A DNA stretch of 64,000 bases from an uncultured Paracoccaceae bacterium (GTDB lineage: Bacteria > Pseudomonadota > Alphaproteobacteria > Rhodobacterales > Rhodobacteraceae): assembly GCA_947493255.1 (NCBI GenBank), contig CANLQK010000006.1, positions 248,001-312,000 on the forward strand, given 5' to 3'. A program made the position numbers and the translations under genes. The notes below the pieces were generated by a model. The model did no database searches. It was given only the letters and a program-made list of their open reading frames with translations, and was not told where the DNA came from. This document shows, one piece after another, positions 44,053 to 53,876 of this stretch. Numbering within the stretch: the first letter of the stretch is position 1; the number at the start of each line of letters is the position of its first letter.

Positions 44053-44822
44053 GGTTGACCTCGGAATGGATCGATCAAGAACTGCCCTAATGCATTAACC
44101 CACAACGACAGCATCAAAGGAGCGGCCAACGTCAAAATTATTAAGCCTCCAGCAGTTATGGCTGGCGCACCCACAAACGCGACCATCAGCTGTGGCATTG
44201 CTTTGTTAATGATCCCCAATGTGACGTTATAGACCAGTGAAGCAATCACGAACGGAGCGGCCAAAGTGAAACCCAGCGCGAAGCTTTTCCCAACTTCTGC
44301 CACACCAGCACGTGTCACCATCTCAGCGGGGATCACGTTTCCCATTGGTACCATTGTATAGCTATGGATCATAAACTCGGCGAACTGAATATGGAGGCCA
44401 AATAGGGTGGCCAACGCCAATCCACCAATAACCAACACATGACCCATGGCGGGGAGTGGATCCATTCCACCACCACCAAACAATTGCGACAGGGACGTTG
44501 ATTGGGCTGCGATAGAGCCTGCAATCTGGATCGCTAACACAAACAACCGCAACATCAGCCCCAAAAACAAACCGGTTAAAGTCTCGGCGAATAACAAGCT
44601 CACACTTTCAAGGAGTGACACAATCAGCGGGACGGTTGGGGCAGCGGGTACAATGATAGCCGTAAACGCAATTGCGACCCCAAGTTTGACCCGTGTCGGA
44701 ATGGATTGTTCACCAAAAACCGGAAGCAACGACACCATCGCACCGACCCGCAGAAAGACGACAAAAGCCTTGGTCAGCATTTCTTGCCCAAGGCCAGTTA
44801 CCAAAGCGAGGTCTTCAATCAC
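44049..44822 (-). CDS. fliR: Flagellar export gate protein FliR
   Basis: 257 residues, about six hydrophobic helices. Family segments are FVVFLRVGAMVSLLPVFGEQSIPTRVKLGVAIAFT, LTGLFLGLMLRLFVLAIQIAGSIAAQSTSLS and VLIGGLALATLFGLHIQFAEFMIHSY. It is part of the FliPQR channel. The GTG start overlaps the stop of flhA (GTGA), so synthesis is coupled. Confidence 0.95.
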   Translation of the reverse strand: MIEDLALVTGLGQEMLTKAFVVFLRVGAMVSLLPVFGEQSIPTRVKLGVAIAFTAIIVPAAPTVPLIVSLLESVSLLFAETLTGLFLGLMLRLFVLAIQIAGSIAAQSTSLSQLFGGGGMDPLPAMGHVLVIGGLALATLFGLHIQFAEFMIHSYTMVPMGNVIPAEMVTRAGVAEVGKSFALGFTLAAPFVIASLVYNVTLGIINKAMPQLMVAFVGAPAITAGGLIILTLAAPLMLSLWVNALGQFLIDPFRGQP

Positions 44823-46927
44823 GCAGACACCAATCCGACCAACGCCGGTTGGGCATCTATTCCTATTTCTTCAAACGACAAGACCGGGTTAGGCAGACCT
44901 TTTGCCGAAAGTACTGTTTTCAAGAAACGTCGGCGCTTCATTGAGGTCACGACCGCGGGATAAGCACCGGCTTCGCCAGCTGTCGTGACCTTATCCGATA
45001 TCGCGTTGGCTAAGCGATTGAATTCTTCTGGCGGTAGCGCGACATCTCCTGGTCCGCGTTCTGTGACAATTTGATAGGTCGCGAACGTATCTTCCCATTC
45101 CGGCGCCAACTGAACCAGCGGGATGGTACCATCAGGGCGGCGCATTTCGGCAACGAGTTGGAACCCTAACCTTTGCCGAACATGTTCCGTCACACCCTCA
45201 ACGGATGGATAAAGTTGCCTCCCCTCTGCCGTCGCTTCAATAATGAGTGACAGATTGCGAATGGAGACTCGTTCTTCCAGTAGAAGGCGAAGCACGGATA
45301 ACAACATATCAATTGGCACTTTATCTGGTACAAGTTCATCTAGCATTTTGCGGTTCGCCTCGGCCCGAACCGCATCCGAGAGGCTACACATTTCATCCAT
45401 TAATCGCCGTAGAGCTTTTAAGGTCATGAGACGGCCAAAGTTCTTTTTGATGACTTCCAAAAGGTGAGTTGCCAAAACCTCTGTTGGGTGAACTGTCGTC
45501 AATCCATTTAGTGACGCAACTTCTTGGTCTTCGGGATGAATCCATCGAGCTGGTGCGCCGTACACTGGTTCGTCCACATCTTGACCTTCAGGTGCTGGTG
45601 CTTCCGGACCAGCAAGCAAAGTGAGGATACGGCCAGGTTGCAAACGATTTCGGACTTGTTCGACGCCTTGGACAAGAATGCGATAATGATTTTCAGGAAG
45701 TGTAACATTATCGGTCAACCTGATCTCAGGCAGAAGTACCCCAAATTCAGTGGCAACATGGTTTCGCATATTCCCAATTCGAACATCAAGCCCTACGCCA
45801 GGATCAAGAACCATATCGACAAGGTCAGCTGAAAACTCGACATGGATATCGTCTAAATCCAAAAGATCGCCCAAACGCTCGCGCGCAGGGGCGGCCTCTG
45901 GTTGGATCGAAGCAGCGATCGCATCAGCCTCCTCCTTTTCCAATCTTATTTTTCCGAACCATGCTGCGGCACCTAAAACCATAGACCCCACCACGAATGG
46001 AAGAAATGGAAGCCCCGGAACCAGAGCAAACAAGAACATCAGGACACCAACCGTCGCTAACGCAGCAGGATGCCCACCCAACTGTGCGGACAAGGCCTGA
46101 TCAGTAGCGCCAGTTGCCCCACCACGCGCAAGTAATAGCGCGGCAGAAATTGAGATGATTACAGATGGAATCTGGTTTACCAAACCATCACCAACGGTGA
46201 GAATAGCGTATGTTTCAAATGCCGTGCCAAGAGGCATACCGTGAACCGCGGCTCCCATTATAAGCCCCATAATCAAGTTGAGTGCCGTGATTAAGAGCCC
46301 GGCAATCGCGTCCCCCTTAACAAACTTCGATGCCCCATCAAGTGAACCGAAAAAGGTTGTCTCAGCCTGCTCTATTTCGCGGCGGCGTTTGGCTTCTGTA
46401 TGGTCGATTGCGCCAGCGCTCATGTCGCTGTCGATCGCAAGCTGTTTGCCTGGCATTCCGTCTAGCGCAAATCGAGCGCCAACTTCCGCCATCCGCGTTG
46501 CGCCCTTATTAATGACAACGAAGTTAACAATGAGCAAAACACCAAAAACGACGAGCCCAAGAAAAACACTTCCGCCCATGACGAAACTCGCAAAGCCTTC
46601 AATCACATCACCAGCCGCACCTGTACCGGTGTGACCCTGCCCGATTATCAATTTCGTGGACGATACATTTAACGATAATCGTAACATCAATGACGCAAGT
46701 AAGATCGTGGGGAAGGCCGAGAAATCTAGAGGGCGTTCGATGAAAAGCGTAACTGTGAAGATCAAGATTGCCAAACCAAACGATGCGGCAAGCCCAACAT
46801 CAAGTACCCATGACGGCATCGGCAAGATCATCATGACAATGATTGCCATCAACGCCAAAGCAAGCAAAATTGTAGGTTGGAATATTGATCGCAAAGTTAG
46901 GTTAGGCATGCCTAACCTCTTCTTCAT
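44819..46927 (-). CDS. flhA: Flagellar export gate protein FlhA
   Basis: 702 residues, full length. Around eight membrane helices in the first ~320 residues include the FHIPEP-region signature (RMAEVGARFALDGMPGKQLAIDSDMSAGAIDHTEAKRRREIEQAETTFFGSLDGASKFVKGDAIAG). The large cytoplasmic domain continues with VHPTEVLATHLLEVIKKNFGRLMTLKALRRLMDEM. AGGAAG is placed before the ATG. The 108-nt gap upstream carries no obvious CtrA-like site; a palindrome CATGGCCATG lies at about 46965-46974. Confidence 0.98.
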   Translation of the reverse strand: MKKRLGMPNLTLRSIFQPTILLALALMAIIVMMILPMPSWVLDVGLAASFGLAILIFTVTLFIERPLDFSAFPTILLASLMLRLSLNVSSTKLIIGQGHTGTGAAGDVIEGFASFVMGGSVFLGLVVFGVLLIVNFVVINKGATRMAEVGARFALDGMPGKQLAIDSDMSAGAIDHTEAKRRREIEQAETTFFGSLDGASKFVKGDAIAGLLITALNLIMGLIMGAAVHGMPLGTAFETYAILTVGDGLVNQIPSVIISISAALLLARGGATGATDQALSAQLGGHPAALATVGVLMFLFALVPGLPFLPFVVGSMVLGAAAWFGKIRLEKEEADAIAASIQPEAAPARERLGDLLDLDDIHVEFSADLVDMVLDPGVGLDVRIGNMRNHVATEFGVLLPEIRLTDNVTLPENHYRILVQGVEQVRNRLQPGRILTLLAGPEAPAPEGQDVDEPVYGAPARWIHPEDQEVASLNGLTTVHPTEVLATHLLEVIKKNFGRLMTLKALRRLMDEMCSLSDAVRAEANRKMLDELVPDKVPIDMLLSVLRLLLEERVSIRNLSLIIEATAEGRQLYPSVEGVTEHVRQRLGFQLVAEMRRPDGTIPLVQLAPEWEDTFATYQIVTERGPGDVALPPEEFNRLANAISDKVTTAGEAGAYPAVVTSMKRRRFLKTVLSAKGLPNPVLSFEEIGIDAQPALVGLVSA

Positions 46928-47035
46928 CCCAAAACTTCCTTGATCCGGCGTCGTTATATTTTTTCATGGCCATGCGCTTTCTGCTGCAAGTCCATCTACG
47001 GTTAGAGATCAAACGTTTCGAAATAGTAACCAGAG

Positions 47036-49234
47036 CTATTGACTGGCAGGTGTCACTCCATCGAAACGAAGAAGAAGATTTTCGACCGTACGGCGGCTTT
47101 CTTGTGATTGAGCGAGCAGAGCGCGTCGATCGGCTAAGCTAGCGGTAGCATCCAATCCGCTTTCCGAAATTACTGTTCTAGCGAAATCTGCTAGAACGGG
47201 GTCGCTTTCTAACGTCAATCGTTCCCAAGCCTCAGCCCTAAATTGAAGGTCCGGCGTTGAAGCCGCTTGATCACCCTCCAAAGCTTCAATTGCGTCTCTA
47301 TATTCGCCAAGCCCAGAATAAGCCGCTGCGCGTAGACTACGGGACCTCTCGTCGGTCATACCTTGAAGGACTTCAATAGTTTGCGCGTAATTCTCTAGGT
47401 CTAACGAAGCTTCCGCCCGAAGGAAGCGCCGTTCTGCTGCGTGCTCCCTTACCCCACTGCCAGTCATGATATTGAGAGCACTGTCAGGGAAACCAAGGCT
47501 AATTAGACGGCTAGCCATCGCATTTTCGGTTTTGTCTGAAAGGAAATCGGGACGCTCGTTCATTGCTAAATTCAGGAAAACGCCTGAAGGGCCTTTTTCG
47601 GTAAGTTGCAGATAGATTGCATCGCTTACCTGATTGCCTGATTCATCTGACCTATCATTGATCGTACCGAGTGCACGAACAAATTCACCACGTGCGGCCC
47701 AGCCGAGTGCTTCGGTCGCCGTCAGCTCATGGGAAACACTTTGTTCTTCAAATTCTACTGCCAATGCCTGCAGTAAAATCAAGTCCGACTCTGTCGGAAC
47801 TTCCCCATCTTCCAACTTGAGAGTTACCAATCGAATTGCCGCTCTTGGCGATAGCCTTACGGAATCGTTTGCTTGAGTTCGTAAGAGTTCAAGGGCCCTT
47901 TGTAGGTCATTGTTCTGTTCTGCGACAAAGGCACGCGCAACCTGAACATCAGGATCTTGTTCAGCATCATGTCCTTTTATTGAACGTAAAACTTGATCTG
48001 CGCGATCCGGCATCTCTACTGTCAGAAATGCCTCGGATAGCCTTGGCGCGATGTGCCCACGGAGCGGTTGCGGCAACTGTAAAAATGACTTCATTATATC
48101 ATTGGCTTGGGTGTTGGTTTCTAGCATTTGCGGCATCGCAACAAATGCCCAGAATGCACCTGCCGTTTCACAGTGCCTTTGAGAGCTTAACAGCGGATAA
48201 TCGGTGTCCCTTTCGTCAAATAAATTTGCGAGTTCGATTAGGACTTGGCGGGATTGACTGGCCGATTGGGTGATCGACAAGGCCACCAAAGCTTCGGCTC
48301 CAAACCCAAAGTGCAAGTAGAGGCGTGCAAGGTCTGTTTCCGCTTCAACAGGCTCTTCTCCGAACTCTCCGGCAAGCACATCTGACAACGCGGCAACTTG
48401 TTCATACAAACCGTTTCCATCACCCCAGTTTTCTATCTGGAACAGTTCTGCTGGCAAACAGCGCTGTCCCATTGAACCAAGTAACGCGGAGCCTAAGCCC
48501 GCAAGATTCTCATCAAGCGCAGTCGATACATCTAAACCAGGTAGCGGAAATACAGTATAATTTTCAGTCTGCTCTAACGGTACAGGCTCCGAATGCGGGT
48601 CAAGAGATTCCGCGTTTACCATCGATTCACCCGGTAGGTTTTGGAGGTTTGGAACTAAAAACCCTTGAGAAGCTGCACGTGCGATTCCCTCAAGCAAAGT
48701 CGCTTCGAAAACGTTGACTTGTTCGGTTGTGTCGAGATCATTGACTTGAGGCATCGCGCGATACTTTGTCAGCGAGAGGCCACCGGCAAATTCCCTTATA
48801 TCCGGCAAAACTGTGTTTTCTGACTGCGGCATGACAACACTCGGAGAGACCGGTACAAAGGCTGGCTCCTTAGCGATCTCTGCTTCTTCCGCATCGAGAA
48901 TATCTAGAACAAGCCGGTCGGAACGCCAAAGAAACGTTTCGATAGAACACGCGCATGATAGCTGTAGTTCCAACGTATCTTGTTTCACTTGCACAAGCCT
49001 CTGAAGCCGTGTGCGTGGAATGCGCTCAAAGACTTCGCTGATGTCGAATCCGTCGGTCTGCCCATCTAACAACAGTCGATAACCTTTGTCAGTTTGGTCA
49101 ACACTCCAGACCGCGCCGTCAGAAATAGACAGGACCAGTCGGGAGAAGTTTTCATGTTCCCCACTCCGGACTGACACCACGTCCGCAAATGCGGGAATTG
49201 GAACTAACAACATTAGGAGCAATTGGCGGATCAT
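47036..49234 (-). CDS. Large exported protein, probably TPR-like, of the flagellar cluster
   Basis: 732 residues. A signal peptide (IRQLLLMLLVPIPAFADVV) predicts export to the periplasm. The first ~110 mature residues could be an AMIN-like beta domain (SVRSGEHENFSRLVLSISDGAVWSVD...). The middle and C-terminal part is dominated by Ala/Leu-rich helical pairs resembling tetratricopeptide repeats (RALELLRTQANDSVRLSPRAAIRLV; RRFLRAEASLDLENYAQTIEVLQGM; AYSGLGEYRDAIEALEG). The start overlaps the motA stop by 4 nt. It is probably a periplasmic motor or basal-body scaffold. I do not recognise a named family. Confidence 0.55.
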   Translation of the reverse strand: MIRQLLLMLLVPIPAFADVVSVRSGEHENFSRLVLSISDGAVWSVDQTDKGYRLLLDGQTDGFDISEVFERIPRTRLQRLVQVKQDTLELQLSCACSIETFLWRSDRLVLDILDAEEAEIAKEPAFVPVSPSVVMPQSENTVLPDIREFAGGLSLTKYRAMPQVNDLDTTEQVNVFEATLLEGIARAASQGFLVPNLQNLPGESMVNAESLDPHSEPVPLEQTENYTVFPLPGLDVSTALDENLAGLGSALLGSMGQRCLPAELFQIENWGDGNGLYEQVAALSDVLAGEFGEEPVEAETDLARLYLHFGFGAEALVALSITQSASQSRQVLIELANLFDERDTDYPLLSSQRHCETAGAFWAFVAMPQMLETNTQANDIMKSFLQLPQPLRGHIAPRLSEAFLTVEMPDRADQVLRSIKGHDAEQDPDVQVARAFVAEQNNDLQRALELLRTQANDSVRLSPRAAIRLVTLKLEDGEVPTESDLILLQALAVEFEEQSVSHELTATEALGWAARGEFVRALGTINDRSDESGNQVSDAIYLQLTEKGPSGVFLNLAMNERPDFLSDKTENAMASRLISLGFPDSALNIMTGSGVREHAAERRFLRAEASLDLENYAQTIEVLQGMTDERSRSLRAAAYSGLGEYRDAIEALEGDQAASTPDLQFRAEAWERLTLESDPVLADFARTVISESGLDATASLADRRALLAQSQESRRTVENLLLRFDGVTPASQ

Positions 49235-50100
49235 GCGGCTTCCTGTTTGACAGCTTTCAAAGCGTCTTCGAGATCTGAAAAACTCGGCCTGCAGTGTCCT
49301 GGGGTGTTTTGACGTCCAACCTCGATACAGATGTTTGGTGCGTGTTGATAAAGATTAGCTACGAGCACCTCTCTAATCAGCTGGTAAAAGTGCCCATCTT
49401 CCTCAACAACAGTCTGAACCTTACCTGCAAACGGACCAACGAGACCGTACGCCAGAAAGACCCCGAGGAAAGTCCCGACAAGGGCACCGCCGATCATCTT
49501 TCCCAATACTTCCGGCGGTTGGTCGATTGATCCCATCGTTTTAATGACACCCAAGACCGCGGCAACAATCCCCAACGCCGGAAGACCATCTGCAACAGAC
49601 TGCAACGCATGTGTTCCATGCATGCTGTGATGCAAATTCGCCTCGATCCTCTTTTCAAGAACTTCTTCAACTTGATGCGGGTCATCGTAATTCATTGATG
49701 CGGAGCGCAATGTATCGCAAATCAAGGCGACAGCTTCATTGTCCGCGAGAATTTTGGGGTATCGAGAAAAGACGGAGCTGTCTTGGGGTTCTTCAATATG
49801 GGATTCGAGTGCGACAGGATTTGACCTCGCGATCCGGATCAACTCGAATAGCAAACACAAGAGATCACGGTAATCGTCTGATTTCCATTTGGTTCCCTTA
49901 AAGACCTTTCCAACGTCCTTCAGTGTATGTTTGATTCCTGGCATATCGTTAGAAATTACAAATGCCCCAATGGCTGCCCCACCGATCATGATCATTTCAA
50001 ATGGAAGGGCTTTCAGAATGAGGCCCATCTTCCCGCCTGCCAAAATATAGCCTCCGAAGACCATCACAAAAATAATAACGATTCCGACAATACCGATCAT
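49231..50100 (-). CDS. motA: Flagellar motor stator protein MotA
   Basis: 289 residues from ATG 50100 (a TTG at 50103 is less likely). Four membrane helices: GIVGIVIIFVMVFGGYILAGG, FEMIMIGGAAIGAFVI, GLPALGIVAAVLGVIKTMGSI and GTFLGVFLAYGLVGPFAGKV. The cytoplasmic loop carries LLCLLFELIRIARSNPVALESHIEEPQDSSVF, with charged residues that contact FliG in other species. MotB, its partner, is encoded at 59.9 kb, apart from it. Confidence 0.96.
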   Translation of the reverse strand: MIGIVGIVIIFVMVFGGYILAGGKMGLILKALPFEMIMIGGAAIGAFVISNDMPGIKHTLKDVGKVFKGTKWKSDDYRDLLCLLFELIRIARSNPVALESHIEEPQDSSVFSRYPKILADNEAVALICDTLRSASMNYDDPHQVEEVLEKRIEANLHHSMHGTHALQSVADGLPALGIVAAVLGVIKTMGSIDQPPEVLGKMIGGALVGTFLGVFLAYGLVGPFAGKVQTVVEEDGHFYQLIREVLVANLYQHAPNICIEVGRQNTPGHCRPSFSDLEDALKAVKQEAA

Positions 50101-50103
50101 CAA

Positions 50104-50165
50104 CCATGCCCCATTTGCTGTGGTCTGTGTTTCGCAAAGAAAAGTTAAAGTTCCGTCAGTAACAG
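50104..50165. other. Spacer between motE-like gene and motA
   Basis: A 62-nt gap, with no hairpin or promoter that I can support. It most likely contains the motA ribosome-binding region within the fliL-DUF-motE-motA unit. Confidence 0.4.
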
Positions 50166-50729
50166 CTATTCAACTGGTGCATTTGCGTTTCGACCTGCAA
50201 TTATTGCGCTTACGGAATAAGCGACTTGCGGCTCCATCCCGGCCATGATCGCAGCAGCGGCATCAGGCCGCATCCTCACCAAAAAACCAGCCGAAAACTC
50301 TGGTGCCATCTGCCCAAATAGCCCAACAGCATCGGCAGGTTTCATACTTTCGTAAACAGCTGTGAGACGTGCAATATCATTATCATTTGCGGTCTCAGAC
50401 AAAGCCAGCGCCGCCATTAACGATTGTTCAGCGGCCTCTAGTTCTGAAAGCCTTTCTTTCAGCTCCTGCTCGGCAACTGTGAGCGCACGAAGTCGATCGT
50501 CGATCGCCAGTTCTCGTTCATTGATCCGACTCTCGCGTTCAGTCATAGCCGTTAGAACAAGGTCGACATCTTCTTCATGTGTTTCATCCTGCACCACGGG
50601 TTCTTCGACGCGCGCCTGAGCAATTGCCATCGCAGGCCCCATACCAATTACGATTCGGATCGCACCGGACATCGAAAGCAAGACCGCCACGGTCACAAGG
50701 ACCTGTTTTTGCCTCAAACGTTTCGCCAT
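50166..50729 (-). CDS. motE: MotE-like flagellar motility protein (MgtE_N domain)
   Basis: 187 residues. An N-terminal membrane helix (VLVTVAVLLSMSGAIRIVIGMG) is followed by a coiled coil (ESRINERELAIDDRLRALTVAEQELKERLSELEAAEQ) and a MgtE-N-type domain (IARLTAVYESMKPADAVGLFGQMAPEFSAGFLVRMRPDAAAAIMAGMEPQVAYSVSAIIAGR). This layout is that of MotE, a periplasmic factor for motility in rhizobia. It lies between the DUF6468-like gene and motA. Confidence 0.75.
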   Translation of the reverse strand: MAKRLRQKQVLVTVAVLLSMSGAIRIVIGMGPAMAIAQARVEEPVVQDETHEEDVDLVLTAMTERESRINERELAIDDRLRALTVAEQELKERLSELEAAEQSLMAALALSETANDNDIARLTAVYESMKPADAVGLFGQMAPEFSAGFLVRMRPDAAAAIMAGMEPQVAYSVSAIIAGRNANAPVE

Positions 50730-50731
50730 TG

Positions 50732-51088
50732 TTAACGCACCTCTCCATCTACGAGAGGTTGGCGAACAAAAAACGGGTCGATAGGCGTCTCTGCTTCAGC
50801 TGGTTCTGGAAGATCATGCAAGGACGCCATCAGGAGCTCAAGCCGCTTAGCGGCTGCTTCTGCCGATCTAGACTGTGTGGCCAAGCCATTCGCAGACGCG
50901 GCAGTCGCAGCTTCGGCTTTCCGAAGTGCCTTAGAAAGATCATCGACCTGAACGGAAAGCACCGCAATGGCCCCTCCAACGCCCTGTTCAAGATCTGTGA
51001 AACGACGCAAACGCCGTGACAGAATAAAACAATACAAAGCGGCAGACATTGCCCCCGCCGCCAGTAAAATATCGGCGATAAATGCCAT
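50732..51088 (-). CDS. Small membrane coiled-coil protein (DUF6468-like)
   Basis: 118 residues. One N-terminal membrane helix (IADILLAAGAMSAALYCFILSRRLRRF) and a helix-rich cytoplasmic or periplasmic part (VQVDDLSKALRKAEAATAASANGLATQSRSAEAAAKRLELLM). It resembles DUF6468 proteins encoded between fliL and motE in alphaproteobacterial clusters. Function unknown. It lies 12 nt after fliL and 2 nt before the motE-like gene. Confidence 0.6.
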   Translation of the reverse strand: MAFIADILLAAGAMSAALYCFILSRRLRRFTDLEQGVGGAIAVLSVQVDDLSKALRKAEAATAASANGLATQSRSAEAAAKRLELLMASLHDLPEPAEAETPIDPFFVRQPLVDGEVR

Positions 51089-51100
51089 AGCTGTCCCCTT

Positions 51101-51598
51101 CTAGTTCAGCACAAATTCCATAATGAGAATGTCATTGACCCTACCGTCACCAACGACGACTTGAACCCGTCGCAACATTTGTGCACGCAACCGAATCAAC
51201 GCTGTCGGGTCTTCAAGATCGGACAACTTTACAGCTCTAAGGTACCCATTCAGAACGTCCACCACACGTGGCAAGAGGCTGGCCACCTCTTCCGAATGCT
51301 CGGGGTTCACTTCTAATTGCGCCGTGAACAACAGATGGCGAGCAGCGGCCGATTCCGGCAGATTGATGACGAGCGTTTCCAAAGGAACGAAGGCTAAAGC
51401 CGGCAACTCCTCTGCTACCTCTACCGCAGCAACGTGTTCGTCAGGCGCGCTCCCTCCGATCAAGCCGGATTTAACAGCCATAAAGCCACCACCACCGCCT
51501 ATTAGCGCGAGAACAACACCGATGATCAGTGGCAACTTCGAACGCTTTACAGGCGCGTCATCCAATAGGTCTTCATCTGCGGTTGCGTCGTCAGCCAT
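51101..51598 (-). CDS. fliL: Flagellar basal-body-associated protein FliL
   Basis: 165 residues. A cytoplasmic acidic N-terminus, one TM helix (LPLIIGVVLALIGGGGGFMAV) and the FliL domain (LPALAFVPLETLVINLPESAAARHLLFTAQLEVNPEHSEEV... RAQMLRRVQVVVGDGRVNDILIMEFVLN). It surrounds and stabilises the stator. It is divergent from fliF, and the gap contains a CtrA-like site. Confidence 0.93.
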   Translation of the reverse strand: MADDATADEDLLDDAPVKRSKLPLIIGVVLALIGGGGGFMAVKSGLIGGSAPDEHVAAVEVAEELPALAFVPLETLVINLPESAAARHLLFTAQLEVNPEHSEEVASLLPRVVDVLNGYLRAVKLSDLEDPTALIRLRAQMLRRVQVVVGDGRVNDILIMEFVLN

Positions 51599-51642
51599 AC
51601 GCTATTCCTTTCTCATCTCAATCTTCATTAACCGCAAAGGCA

Positions 51643-51657
51643 CTAACCGATTGTTAA
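51643..51657. promoter_or_regulatory. CtrA-like site between fliL and fliF
   Basis: CTAA-CCGATTG-TTAA, one mismatch to TTAA-N7-TTAA, in the 116-nt gap between divergent fliL and fliF operons. It is well placed to regulate both. Confidence 0.5.
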
Positions 51658-51714
51658 GGCTGAACGGACTATTGAAGGACATCGGCAGAATTCGGTGGAT
51701 GAGGGAGAACCCCA

Positions 51715-53316
51715 TTGAGCAATTTAGAATCGGTTTGGACAAATCTGAGCGGACGTAAAAAGTTAACAGCCGTAGGCGCGGCGCTTGCTGTGTTCACTGC
51801 AGTTTTTTTGATGTCGCGGAACACCAATTCTGCAGACTTGTCACTACTATATGCCGGTTTGGACAACGGTGCTGCAGGCGAAGTCATCACGGCATTGGAC
51901 CAACTCGGCGTCGCCTACGATGTACGCGGCGCTTCAATATTTGTTCCAACTAGCGACAGAGACCGCTTACGTATGACCTTAGCCAGTGAGGGTTTACCGA
52001 CCAATTCATCTCGGGGCTACGAGCTTCTCGATTCGCTGTCTGGTTTCGGTACAACGTCGCAAATGTTCGATGCTGCATATTGGCGTGCAAAGGAGGGTGA
52101 ATTAGCGCGGACAATGTTGGCGAGTCCACACATTCGAGCCGCAAGGGTCCATATTTCCGCAACTTCAGCACAGCCATTTCGCCGCGAACAGGCGCCAACA
52201 GCGGCAGTTAACGTTACAACGGCGAATGGAACCTTGGAGGTTTCACAGGCAGATGCACTCAGATTTCTAGTGGCCTCAGCCGTACCAGGTCTAGCCCCCG
52301 TAGATGTTGCTGTAATTGACGGTGTCGGCGGCCTAATTTCAGGCTCGGACGACTCGGGTATCGCGCCTGATTCACAAGAACGAGCGGCCGAAATACGTAT
52401 GCGGGTAGAGCGCCTGTTATCCGCCCGCGTAGGGCCTGGTAATGCCGTTGTGGAGGTCAGCGTCGACACCGTTATGGAGAGTGAGTCCATAATTGAACGT
52501 CGTTTTGACCCGGAAACGCGGGTCGCGATCAGTACCGATGTTCAAGAAAGTACTACATCTTCACAGGACACTGGAGGTGGCGATGTGACGATCGCATCAA
52601 ATCTACCTGACGGAGACGGCGCGGGAAATAGCGGAACCGCAACAAACGAAAATTCTGAAAGTCGCGCCGTTACAAACTATGAAGTATCTGAAACTCAGCG
52701 CGAAATATTGCGGGCACCCGGCGCTATCCGGAGAGTTACCGTAGCTGTTTTGGTGAATGACACAACGAGCATCAATGATGCCGGTGAAGTAGTAACGACC
52801 CCGCGCCCTGCTGAAGAACTAGAAGATCTGCGCGACCTTGTGGCTTCAGCAGTTGGATTCGACTCGGAACGGGGTGACGGAATTACCATTAGATCTATGG
52901 CCTTTGATGCACTCCCGTCGCAAGGAACGGACGCGATTGCGCCGACCGTTGCCAGTTCCGCCTTGAACTTGATGCAATTAATCCAGACTGGTGTACTCGC
53001 TTTGGTGGCGTTAATTCTGGGACTCTTCGTCGTGCGCCCAATCTTAACATCATCCAAGCCGGCCCCAGCGTTGCTTGATGATAGCGGCCGAGCTGTCGGC
53101 CCCGCCTTGGTCCGGAACGATGACACCATCATTGAAAGTACTGCAGCAAATGCCGCAGTTTCTGATATCGGCGCTCCAACGCAAAGCAGCACGCCTCTGA
53201 CAACAGAAGAAAGCCCCGTCGAACGGTTAAGAGAATTGATCGATGGCCGGCGTGATGAAGCTATACAAGTTCTTCAGTCTTGGATTGATGAACCCGCTGC
53301 TGAAGGGACAAAATGA
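51715..53316 (+). CDS. fliF: Flagellar MS-ring protein FliF
   Basis: 533 residues. Two membrane helices (KLTAVGAALAVFTAVFLMS near 18-36 and IQTGVLALVALILGLFVVRPIL near 423-445) bracket the periplasmic ring-building domain (LSLLYAGLDNGAAGEVITALDQLGVAYDVRGASIFVPTSDRDRLRMTLASEGLP). The C-terminal tail (VERLRELIDGRRDEAIQVLQSWIDE) looks like a FliG-binding helix, so FliG must exist elsewhere in the genome. A TTG start is used; GAGGGAGA precedes it at a good distance. Confidence 0.96.
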   Translation: MSNLESVWTNLSGRKKLTAVGAALAVFTAVFLMSRNTNSADLSLLYAGLDNGAAGEVITALDQLGVAYDVRGASIFVPTSDRDRLRMTLASEGLPTNSSRGYELLDSLSGFGTTSQMFDAAYWRAKEGELARTMLASPHIRAARVHISATSAQPFRREQAPTAAVNVTTANGTLEVSQADALRFLVASAVPGLAPVDVAVIDGVGGLISGSDDSGIAPDSQERAAEIRMRVERLLSARVGPGNAVVEVSVDTVMESESIIERRFDPETRVAISTDVQESTTSSQDTGGGDVTIASNLPDGDGAGNSGTATNENSESRAVTNYEVSETQREILRAPGAIRRVTVAVLVNDTTSINDAGEVVTTPRPAEELEDLRDLVASAVGFDSERGDGITIRSMAFDALPSQGTDAIAPTVASSALNLMQLIQTGVLALVALILGLFVVRPILTSSKPAPALLDDSGRAVGPALVRNDDTIIESTAANAAVSDIGAPTQSSTPLTTEESPVERLRELIDGRRDEAIQVLQSWIDEPAAEGTK

Positions 53317-53876
53317 TGGCCTCCCCAATTTCCCTCGAGAGTTTTGACACAGGCACACCTGTCGCCGTTCCTGAAAGTCCTGATTATGAGCGTGGGTACC
53401 AACACGGATTAACCCAAGCGCAAGCGCAAACAGAGACAAAGTTATTGGCTGCGGTTTCAGATTTATCTGCGACGCTAACTGACCTGTCATTTGGGTATGA
53501 AGAGGCGCTCCAGCACGTGCTGTCAAAACTATCACCTTTGATGTCCCAGATCGCAGAGCTCATTGTGCCAGAGGTCTTATCAAATACATTCGAGTTGCAT
53601 CTCGCTGAAACGCTTCAATACGCAGTAGCGGCCGAGTGCGAGGGTGGTTTTCAGGTCTTGGTACCCCCCGAAACCGCTGCACTCATGCAATCGACAGAAC
53701 AAATATCTACGATGCCTTGTGACATCCTTGCCTGCTCTGATCTTGGCATTGGTCAGGCCCTCATCAGCTACGGTGAGACTTCCAATCAAGTTTTGGATCT
53801 CCCCGCTCTCTCAAATGCTCTGCAAACTGCACTTCAGGGCATCGGTCAAAAAGAATGGAGCCGAAAAGATGGATGA
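53313..53876 (+). CDS. fliH: FliH-like export protein
   Basis: 187 residues. The N-terminal part has the family Gly/Gln-spaced pattern (YERGYQHGLTQAQAQTETKLLAAVSDLSATLTDLSFG). The C-terminal part has the FliH/HrpE pattern (LSPLMSQIAELIVPEVLSNTFELHLAETLQYAVA). FliH regulates the ATPase FliI encoded at 37 kb. The start overlaps the fliF stop (ATGA), and the stop overlaps fliN by 8 nt. Confidence 0.8.
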   Translation: MMASPISLESFDTGTPVAVPESPDYERGYQHGLTQAQAQTETKLLAAVSDLSATLTDLSFGYEEALQHVLSKLSPLMSQIAELIVPEVLSNTFELHLAETLQYAVAAECEGGFQVLVPPETAALMQSTEQISTMPCDILACSDLGIGQALISYGETSNQVLDLPALSNALQTALQGIGQKEWSRKDG

